This document shows, in pieces, positions 1 to 4,744 of a stretch of 5,256 bases of DNA. Origin of the DNA: an uncultured Rubrivivax sp. GTDB lineage: Bacteria > Pseudomonadota > Gammaproteobacteria > Burkholderiales > Burkholderiaceae_C. Where the stretch lies: NCBI GenBank assembly GCA_937967345.1, contig CALBTN010000090.1, positions 1-5,256 on the forward strand, given 5' to 3'. Position numbers and translations under genes: made by a program. The notes under the pieces were generated by a model. It did not search any database and had not been told where the DNA came from. It saw nothing but the letters and a program-made list of their open reading frames with translations. Position 1 is the stretch's first letter, and every line of letters starts with the position of its first letter.

Positions 1-26
1 GGCCAGCAGGTTGATCTGCGAGGCCG
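1..26 (+). CRISPR. Truncated CRISPR spacer at the window edge
   Basis: These 26 nt immediately precede the first complete repeat and are shorter than the array's 34-35-nt spacers, so they are most simply the 3' part of a spacer whose upstream repeat is outside the window. Read on the complementary strand in one frame they give ASQINLLA, which resembles the conserved signalling-hairpin region of methyl-accepting chemotaxis proteins. The sequence cannot exclude that this stretch is instead the leader end, but a leader of this kind would normally be AT-richer. Confidence 0.75.
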
Positions 27-634
27 GTCGCGCGCCCCTCCCGGGGCGCGCGTGGATTGAAACCCGCTGTACGAGGTCAACTACGGGCCGACGATGGGTC
101 GCGCGCCCCTCCCGGGGCGCGCGTGGATTGAAACAGCACCACCAGCGCGTCCGAGATGCCGTTTTCGAGGTCGCGCGCCCCTCCCGGGGCGCGCGTGGAT
201 TGAAACAGCACCAGCTTGCCCGCCACCGGCGCGCTGCCGGGTCGCGCGCCCCTCCCGGGGCGCGCGTGGATTGAAACCTCGCGCGAAGCGCCGAAGGCGG
301 CACCGCCGAGGGTCGCGCGCCCCTCCCGGGGCGCGCGTGGATTGAAACAACACGTAACCGCGTGGAGGGTCAAGTCATGTCCGTCGCGCGCCCCTCCCGG
401 GGCGCGCGTGGATTGAAACCAGTCGAAGACGAACACCGGCAGCTTCCCCCCAAAGTCGCGCGCCCCTCCCGGGGCGCGCGTGGATTGAAACGCCTCGTCG
501 ATCGACTGCACCGCGAGGCCGGACGGTCGCGCGCCCCTCCCGGGGCGCGCGTGGATTGAAACCTCGGCAGGGTGCCGACCAAGGTGGACGCGCGGAAGGC
601 GCGCGTACCTCGCGCGACACGCCGCATCGAGATA
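27..634 (+). CRISPR. CRISPR array, type I-C-like repeats (trailer-proximal part)
   Basis: Eight identical 37-nt repeats lie at 27-63, 98-134, 170-206, 241-277, 312-348, 383-419, 455-491 and 526-562. They are separated by seven unique spacers of 34, 35, 34, 34, 34, 35 and 34 nt. A decayed ninth repeat at 598-634 adds an eighth spacer (563-597, 35 nt). Each repeat starts GTCGCGCG, holds a perfect 10-bp stem (repeat positions 3-12 with 17-26, loop TCCC) and ends in the 11-nt tail TGGATTGAAAC. Type I-C repeats processed by Cas5d leave an 11-nt 5' handle of nearly this sequence, cut at the base of the stem, so subtype I-C is the best call. The tail fixes transcription on the + strand, with the leader and any cas operon left of the window. 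No cas gene is visible, so activity cannot be judged. Perfect repeat identity argues that the array has been maintained until recently. Confidence 0.97.
598..634 (+). repeat. Degenerate terminal CRISPR repeat
   Basis: Aligned without gaps to the 37-nt repeat, 18 of the first 25 positions match (mismatches at repeat positions 2, 9, 10, 15, 18, 20 and 22), while the last 12 positions, including the ATTGAAAC tail, have lost nearly all similarity. It begins exactly 35 nt after the last perfect repeat, the same spacing as elsewhere in the array. Decay of the trailer-end repeat, especially its 3' part, is common in CRISPR arrays and supports the leader being on the left. High local GC raises the chance of random matches, so the call depends on the spacing as much as on identity. 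Confidence 0.6.
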
Positions 635-880
635 TGCCATCGCCCGGGCCACTGAACACAGGCCGCAAGAACGATCCATCGGCGGCAGACTAGCGACTGA
701 CGCCACACCCTTGCCAAGCTGCAGCGGCCATGGCGTCGGCCGCAGCGGGCCGCGCTGCCGCATCAAGCCCGTGTCTCCCATCGGCTTGACCGCCGCCGGC
801 GCAGCGCCCAGACTGCCCCGCCACCGCGCAGCAGATCGCCCCGCGCACCCCGCTCGAAACCCACCCAGGAGACGCCACCG
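635..880. other. Non-coding region between array trailer and ligase gene
   Basis: No convincing gene is present. The open frames here on the - strand are extensions of frames running through the repeats or antisense to the ligase, and none has a ribosome binding site or recognisable product. The segment contains a weak inverted repeat (742-747 with 753-758) and, near its right end, a sigma-70-like promoter candidate followed by the ligase ribosome binding site AGGAGA at 867-872. Base composition is slightly less extreme around 620-700 than in the genes. No insertion sequence ends or tRNA were seen. Confidence 0.6.
786..814 (+). promoter_or_regulatory. Candidate sigma-70 promoter for the ligase-crotonase operon
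   Basis: TTGACC at 786-791 matches five of six positions of the -35 consensus. After a 17-nt spacer, CAGACT at 809-814 keeps the A2, A4 and T6 positions of the -10 hexamer but is otherwise poor. Transcription would start about 60 nt upstream of the ligase ATG at 881. The -10 element is weak and no operator could be recognised, so this is only the best candidate in the region. Confidence 0.3.
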
Positions 881-2407
881 ATGCCCACCACCGCCGAACT
901 GATCCGCCGCGGCGCCGCCCAGCACGCCGCGCGCGTTGCCGTGCGCTGGGCCGACGCCGAGCTGAGCTACCGCGAGGTCTTCGCCACCGCCTGCCGCATC
1001 GGCAACGCACTACAGGACGCGGGCGTGGGACCAGGCCAGCACGTCGCCCTGCTGGTGGGCAACGGGCCGCATTCGGTGCCGACCGACTTCGGCATGGTGC
1101 TGTCGGGGCTGGTGCGCGTGCCGCTGAACGCGCGGCTGTCGCTGGACGAGCACCTGCACATGCTGCAGCAGTCGCACACCACGCTGTTGCTGCACGACGC
1201 GGCGCTTGCCGCACGGGCAGGCGAGCTGGCGCAGCGCCTGCCGGGACTGCGCTGCTTCGGCCTGGGCACGGCCTCGGCCACGGGCGGCCCCGATGTGCTG
1301 GCGCACGCCGACGCCAGCGATCGCCACCTGGATGCCGACCCGAGCGACCCGCTGCTGCTGCTGTTCACCTCGGGCACCACCGGCAAGCTCAAGGCGGTGA
1401 TCCACACCCAGGGCAGCTATGCGGCGATCGCGGCGAACATGCTGGCCAACCTGGTCGACGCGCGGCCCGGCTCGACCATGCTGCACGCGGCCTCGCTGAT
1501 CCACGCCAGCGGCACCTTCGTGCTGCCGTACTGGGTGCGCGGCGGCTGCTCGGCGGTGCTGGCCGGCTTCGAGCCGCGCGAGTTCGCCGCGGCGATCGCG
1601 CGCTACCAGGTCACCGAGATCAACCTGGTGCCCACCATGATCGCGATGCTGCTGGGTTCGGGCGCGCTCGATGGCGCCGATCTGTCGTCGCTGCGCCAGG
1701 TGATCTACGGTGCCAGCCCGATGCCGCGTCCGGTGCTGGCCCGGGCGATCGAGCGCTTCGGGCCGATGCTGTGGCAGTACTACGGCCAGACCGAAGCGCC
1801 GCTGTGCATGACGGTGCTCAGCGCGGCCGACCATGCCGACCCCGGCCTGTGGGGTGCCTGCGGCCAGCCGGCGGTCGACGCCGACCTGCGGCTGGTCGAC
1901 GACGGCGGCAAGGCGGTGGCCGGTGAGGGAGTCGGCGAGATCCAGGTGCGCGCGCCCTTCGCGATGGCCGGCTACCACGACGCCGACGCGCTCAACGCCG
2001 AGATGCGCGCGGGTGATGGCTGGCTGCGCACGCGCGACGTCGCGCGGCGCGACGAGCGCGGCTACCTGCACCTGATCGACCGCACCAGCGACATGATCAT
2101 CACCGGCGGCTACAACGTGTACCCGCGCGAGGTCGAGGACGTGATCCTCGGCCACCCCGCCGTGGCCGAATGCGCGGTGGTCGGCGCGCCCGACCCGAAG
2201 TGGGTGGAAGCGGTCACCGCCTTCGTCAAGCTCGAGCCGGGCCGCAGCCTGAGCGAGGCCGAAGTGGTCGAGCTGGTGCGCGCCAAGCTCGCACCGCACA
2301 AGGCGCCCAAGGCGGTGCACTTCGTGGCCGACATCCCGAAGTCGGCGGTGGGCAAAATCCTGCGGCGCGCGCTGCGCGAGCGGTTGCGCCAGGAGCAAGG
2401 GCAATGA
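881..2407 (+). CDS. AMP-dependent acyl-CoA synthetase (fatty-acid--CoA ligase family)
   Basis: This 508-residue ANL-superfamily enzyme should activate a carboxylic acid with ATP to an acyl-adenylate and then transfer it to CoA in the cytoplasm. Visible motifs are the phosphate-binding loop TSGTTGKLK at residues 163-171 (the usual Pro before the last Lys is Leu170), YYGQTEAP at 300-307, the ribose-binding Asp386 in WLRTRD, Arg401 in IDRTSDMIITGGYNVYP with its hinge region (401-415), and the adenylation lysine Lys492 in AVGKILRR near the C terminus. Length and motif order are those of complete bacterial fatty-acyl-CoA ligases. The start is set by AGGAGA at 867-872, 8 nt before ATG, and the N terminus begins at the usual family position. 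It overlaps the crotonase gene by ATGA, so the two are probably translationally coupled. Substrate (fatty, aromatic or other acid) cannot be assigned; a benzoate- or cyclohexanecarboxylate-type ligase remains possible. Confidence 0.93.
   Translation: MPTTAELIRRGAAQHAARVAVRWADAELSYREVFATACRIGNALQDAGVGPGQHVALLVGNGPHSVPTDFGMVLSGLVRVPLNARLSLDEHLHMLQQSHTTLLLHDAALAARAGELAQRLPGLRCFGLGTASATGGPDVLAHADASDRHLDADPSDPLLLLFTSGTTGKLKAVIHTQGSYAAIAANMLANLVDARPGSTMLHAASLIHASGTFVLPYWVRGGCSAVLAGFEPREFAAAIARYQVTEINLVPTMIAMLLGSGALDGADLSSLRQVIYGASPMPRPVLARAIERFGPMLWQYYGQTEAPLCMTVLSAADHADPGLWGACGQPAVDADLRLVDDGGKAVAGEGVGEIQVRAPFAMAGYHDADALNAEMRAGDGWLRTRDVARRDERGYLHLIDRTSDMIITGGYNVYPREVEDVILGHPAVAECAVVGAPDPKWVEAVTAFVKLEPGRSLSEAEVVELVRAKLAPHKAPKAVHFVADIPKSAVGKILRRALRERLRQEQGQ
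2391..2395 (+). promoter_or_regulatory. Ribosome binding site fixing the crotonase start
   Basis: AGGAG lies inside the last codons of the ligase gene, 8 nt before the ATG at 2404. It selects this ATG over the much longer upstream open frame, which extends back to about 2170 in an alternative frame of the ligase, and supports translational coupling. Confidence 0.8.
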
Positions 2408-3174
2408 ACGACATCGTGGTCGAACACGACGGCGGCGTGACCATCGTCACCATGAACCGGCCCGAGCGCCACAACGCGGTCGACGGCGCGATGGCGGCCG
2501 AGCTGGCCGCCGCGTTCCGCGCCTTCGACGCATCCGACGCGCGGGTCGCCGTGCTGGCCGGCAACGGGCCGTCGTTTTGCGCCGGCGCCAACTTGAAGGC
2601 GGTGGGCACGCCCCAGACCAACCGCCTGGCCCCCAGCGGCGACGGCCCGATGGGGGTGTCGCGGCTGCAACTGCGCAAGCCGGTGATCGCCGCGATCCAC
2701 GGCCATGCGGTGGCCGGCGGCATGGAGCTGGCGCTGTGGTGCGACCTGCGCGTGGTCGACGAGGGTGCCACCTTCGGCATCTTCTGCCGCCGCTGGGGCG
2801 TGCCGCTGATCGACGGCGGCACGGTGCGCCTGCCGCGGCTGATCGGCCACAGCCGCGCGATGGACCTGATCCTCACCGGCCGCGCGGTCGATGCGCAAGA
2901 GGCGCTGGCGATCGGCCTGGCCAACCGCGTCGTGGCCGCGGGGTCAGCGCGCGCCGAGGCCGTCGCGCTGGCCCGGCAGATCGCGCGCATGCCGCAAGAG
3001 TGCATGCGCAACGACCGCCAGTCGGCGCGCGAGCAATGGGGTGCACCAACCGAGGCCGCGGCGCTGGAGCGCGAATTCGATCTGGGCCTGCAGTCGCTGC
3101 GCACCGACGGCGTGGCCGGCGCCGCGCGCTTTGCCGCCGGCGCCGGGCGCCACGGCTCGTTCGACGACATCTGA
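2404..3174 (+). CDS. Crotonase / enoyl-CoA hydratase family protein with non-canonical active site
   Basis: This 256-residue protein has a complete crotonase fold, the family that hydrates, isomerises or hydrolyses acyl-CoA thioesters through an oxyanion hole. The CoA-binding segment FCAGANLK (residues 58-65) and the AGGMELAL segment (104-111) supply the two oxyanion-hole NH groups. Glu108 aligns with Glu144 of rat mitochondrial enoyl-CoA hydratase. The second catalytic acid, rat Glu164 in FGQPE, falls on Cys128 in FGIFCRRWG, so a standard two-glutamate hydratase mechanism is unlikely. Asp137 in PLIDGGT is one position away from the Asp204 position of dienoyl-CoA isomerase and could be an alternative acid; this is inference. 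The start at 2404 begins MNDIVVEHDGGVTIVTMNRP, the usual family N terminus. It overlaps the ligase by 4 nt, so it probably acts on the CoA ester made by that enzyme. Many relatives are annotated simply as enoyl-CoA hydratase; the actual reaction is uncertain. Confidence 0.92.
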   Translation: MNDIVVEHDGGVTIVTMNRPERHNAVDGAMAAELAAAFRAFDASDARVAVLAGNGPSFCAGANLKAVGTPQTNRLAPSGDGPMGVSRLQLRKPVIAAIHGHAVAGGMELALWCDLRVVDEGATFGIFCRRWGVPLIDGGTVRLPRLIGHSRAMDLILTGRAVDAQEALAIGLANRVVAAGSARAEAVALARQIARMPQECMRNDRQSAREQWGAPTEAAALEREFDLGLQSLRTDGVAGAARFAAGAGRHGSFDDI

Positions 3175-3182
3175 CGGCGATC

Positions 3183-3213
3183 GGCGCAAAGCGGCCTGCG
3201 GCCGCTTCGCGCC
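3183..3213. terminator. Hairpin between convergent genes, likely bidirectional terminator
   Basis: A 14-nt arm at 3183-3196 and its partner at 3200-3213 form a stem with one A-C mismatch and a TGC loop. It fills almost the whole gap between the crotonase stop (3174) and the esterase stop (3216), so it can serve transcripts from either side. Neither side has a clear T-run, so classic intrinsic termination is not proven. Confidence 0.6.
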
Positions 3214-3215
3214 GC

Positions 3216-4304
3216 CTACCGCCGCACCGCCACGTCGTCCAGGCGGCGCTGCACCAGGTCGGACAGCATCTTGTGGCCGCGCGGGCTGAGGTGGAAGCTG
3301 TCCGACCACAGGTAGGTCTGGTCGGCACCGGGCTCGGCCAGCGTGGCCATGGTGCAAAACACCGCGCTGCTGGTCGGCGTGGTGTTGGTGCAGGCTGGGC
3401 GGGCGGTATCGCGCAGGCCGTACTTGCCCGGGTTGCTCATCGCGTCGGCCATCAACTCGGCAGCGTCGACGTAGACCACGCCGGGCAGACCGGCCACGCC
3501 GTCGCGCACGATCTGGTTGAACTGCGTGGTCCAGTCGTCCACCTGCCGCGGCGTAACCGGGGCATAGCAGCCACTGGCCTGGTAGGCCTCGCTCAGGTAG
3601 TACCGGGCAAAGGGCGTGTGGGTCCAGCTGAATGCGCCCAGCAGCAGCACCCGCCCGGCGCCGCCGTCGGTCAACTTGCGCACGTTGGCCACCTGGGCGC
3701 GCGCGGCCGCGGCGATCTGCTCGGTGGCGATGGCCGGCGTGGTGTTGCCCGGGCCCAGGCCGTTTTCGTCGGTGCCCCAGCACACCGCGCTGAACTGCGC
3801 GTAGCTGTCGTTGGCGCCGCCGTCGATCAGCACCAGCGAGCCGCGAGTGAAGCGCTGCTTGGCGGCCAGGTAGTTGTCGATCTGCACCCGCACCGGCGCC
3901 ACCAGCCGGTTGTTGCCGATGCCGCTCTGGCTGGGGAACGAGGCCACGCGCGCGCCGCCTTCGGCATAACCGTTGCCGCCGATCACGCGGGCGGTGCCGA
4001 CCTGATTGGTCGCGCCCAAGCTCGCGTCCTTGTCCATCGTCAGCCCACGGTTCGGGCTGAGACGCAGGCCGTAGCTGGCGGCGATGTTCTCGACCCAGAC
4101 CCTGCCCGGGTTGACCGTGAACTTGCCCGGGTTGGCCGGATCGCCGGTGGCCGGCTGGTAGCTGCCGACGTCTTGCATGCTGTCGCCGAACACGGTGATC
4201 GATTCGACCGGCATGCGCGGATCGTCATCGCCGCAGCCGGCCAGCGCAGCGATGCCCGCCAGCGCGAGGGTCAGCCTGGCGGCCTGGGTCAGGGTGTGTT
4301 TCAT
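3216..4304 (-). CDS. Secreted SGNH/GDSL esterase-lipase, predicted lipoprotein
   Basis: This 362-residue protein carries the SGNH hydrolase blocks in order: FGDSMQDVG with nucleophile Ser42, GYAEGGA with Gly116, GGAND with Asn165, and SDSFH with Asp335 and His338 completing the triad. It should hydrolyse ester bonds, as do the phospholipase/lecithinase/hemolysin-type esterases of this group. The N terminus MKHT followed by a hydrophobic run and the lipobox LAGC (Cys24) predicts lipidation; Gly at +2 gives no inner-membrane retention signal, so the outer membrane is likely. Four further cysteines (175, 246, 305, 317) could form two disulfides in the periplasm or outside the cell. The ATG at 4304 is preferred over one at 4496 because it has AGGAGG 8 nt upstream and starts directly at the signal peptide; the extra 64 residues are low-complexity and Arg/Ala-rich. 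It converges on the crotonase gene and seems functionally separate from it. The true substrate is unknown. Confidence 0.92.
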   Translation of the reverse strand: MKHTLTQAARLTLALAGIAALAGCGDDDPRMPVESITVFGDSMQDVGSYQPATGDPANPGKFTVNPGRVWVENIAASYGLRLSPNRGLTMDKDASLGATNQVGTARVIGGNGYAEGGARVASFPSQSGIGNNRLVAPVRVQIDNYLAAKQRFTRGSLVLIDGGANDSYAQFSAVCWGTDENGLGPGNTTPAIATEQIAAAARAQVANVRKLTDGGAGRVLLLGAFSWTHTPFARYYLSEAYQASGCYAPVTPRQVDDWTTQFNQIVRDGVAGLPGVVYVDAAELMADAMSNPGKYGLRDTARPACTNTTPTSSAVFCTMATLAEPGADQTYLWSDSFHLSPRGHKMLSDLVQRRLDDVAVRR

Positions 4305-4312
4305 GCTCGTGG

Positions 4313-4318
4313 CCTCCT
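4313..4318 (-). promoter_or_regulatory. Ribosome binding site fixing the esterase start
   Basis: On the - strand this reads AGGAGG, a full anti-Shine-Dalgarno match, 8 nt before the ATG at 4304. It decides the start in favour of the lipoprotein signal peptide and against the long N-terminal extension. Confidence 0.85.
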
Positions 4319-4412
4319 GCAGTGGCGCGTTGGCGCGTTGCTGACAAACCGCAACGGCGCCCCTCGCGGCGCCGGATTGCGAACCGGCACGCCTCGCGCG
4401 CCGGGCTGGGTT

Positions 4413-4431
4413 GCGGCCTCGCGGCGGCCGC
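4413..4431 (-). terminator. Possible terminator downstream of the tautomerase
   Basis: A six-pair all-GC stem (GCGGCC with GGCCGC, 7-nt loop) begins 29 nt after the tautomerase stop. There is no T-run following it on the - strand, and short GC inverted repeats are expected at this base composition, so the call is weak. Confidence 0.25.
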
Positions 4432-4459
4432 TTCGCCGATGGTGTCGTCGCGGGCGCGC

Positions 4460-4666
4460 TCAGCCGACGCTGGGCTTGGGGGGTGCGTCGCTCCACAGCT
4501 TGCCGCCGGTGGCCCAGTCGTGGCGCTCGACGTCGTGGAAGATGACTTCCACCGCGTCGGGCGAACCGCCGAGCGTCTTGACGCAGGCCTCGGTCAGCGC
4601 CGCGGCCAGCGCGCGTTTTTGCTCGACGCTGCGCCCGGCGAACAGTTGCACGTTCAAGGTGGGCAT
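4460..4666 (-). CDS. 4-oxalocrotonate tautomerase-like protein
   Basis: This 68-residue protein matches the small tautomerase family, which uses an N-terminal proline exposed after removal of Met as general base for enol-keto conversions, usually as a hexamer. Numbered from that proline it aligns without gaps to Pseudomonas putida 4-oxalocrotonate tautomerase: Pro1 and Arg11 (in AGRS) are kept, and the GRSxEQK segment and the GG turn near residues 53-54 are present. Arg39, which binds the substrate carboxylate in 4-OT, is Glu here, and Phe50 is Trp (HDWATGG). It should therefore have a related but different substrate. The ATG at 4666 has GGAGGAGA just upstream (4673-4680). It follows the permease gene by 78 nt on the same strand and may be co-transcribed with it. 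No aromatic meta-cleavage genes are nearby, so the name 2-hydroxymuconate tautomerase would be unsafe. Confidence 0.88.
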   Translation of the reverse strand: MPTLNVQLFAGRSVEQKRALAAALTEACVKTLGGSPDAVEVIFHDVERHDWATGGKLWSDAPPKPSVG

Positions 4667-4700
4667 GGGTTGTCTCCTCCAGCCGGTCGTGATGGGTTCT

Positions 4701-4740
4701 CGCTCCCCGGGGCCCGAGCCTGGGTCAGGCGCCGGGGGCG
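4701..4740 (-). terminator. Possible hairpin in the permease-tautomerase gap
   Basis: An outer GC stem (4701-4710 with 4732-4740, one bulged base) encloses an inner GCCTG/CAGGC stem (4718-4722 with 4726-4730). It lies directly after the permease stop on the - strand and leaves about 20 nt before the tautomerase ribosome binding site. It could terminate, attenuate or stabilise the permease transcript; no T-run follows. Confidence 0.3.
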
Positions 4741-4744
4741 TTCG

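Larger units (their letters stand above)
4305..4459. other. Intergenic region upstream of the esterase, hairpins and tandem repeat
   Basis: This 155-nt gap separates the tautomerase stop from the esterase start, both on the - strand. It contains a 7-bp GC stem with 6-nt loop (4355-4361 with 4368-4374), a 6-bp GC stem with 7-nt loop (4413-4418 with 4426-4431) and a tandem 8-nt direct repeat TGGCGCGT at 4323-4330 and 4331-4338. No convincing sigma-70 hexamer pair was found for the esterase. An esterase promoter presumably lies here but cannot be read from consensus. Confidence 0.5.

Noticed and set aside
135..213. Two consecutive spacers (from 135 and from 207) both begin AGCACCA.
   Set aside because: Seven shared bases in two short GC-rich spacers can arise by chance, and the rest of the spacers differ, so there is no support for duplication.
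742..758. Six-base inverted repeat upstream of the ligase as an operator or terminator.
   Set aside because: Short GC dyads are frequent in this composition, and it has neither a T-run nor a sensible position relative to the promoter candidate.
77..925. A 282-codon open frame and several shorter ones running through the CRISPR array on both strands.
   Set aside because: The peptides are repeated translations of the CRISPR repeat (FQSTRAPGGARD, NPRAPREGRAT, SIHARPGRGAR on one strand; RAPLPGRAWIET, ARPSRGARGLK on the other). GC-rich repeats without stops create such false genes; there is no ribosome binding site or domain.
1010..2404. A 464-codon open frame antisense to the ligase gene.
   Set aside because: It mirrors the codon bias of the ligase and is rich in His, Arg, Ala, Gln and Val with no recognisable domain.
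4305..4496. An N-terminal extension of the esterase from an ATG at 4496.
   Set aside because: It overlaps the tautomerase 3' end, is Arg/Ala-rich without a fold, and would bury the lipoprotein signal; the ATG at 4304 has a perfect ribosome binding site.
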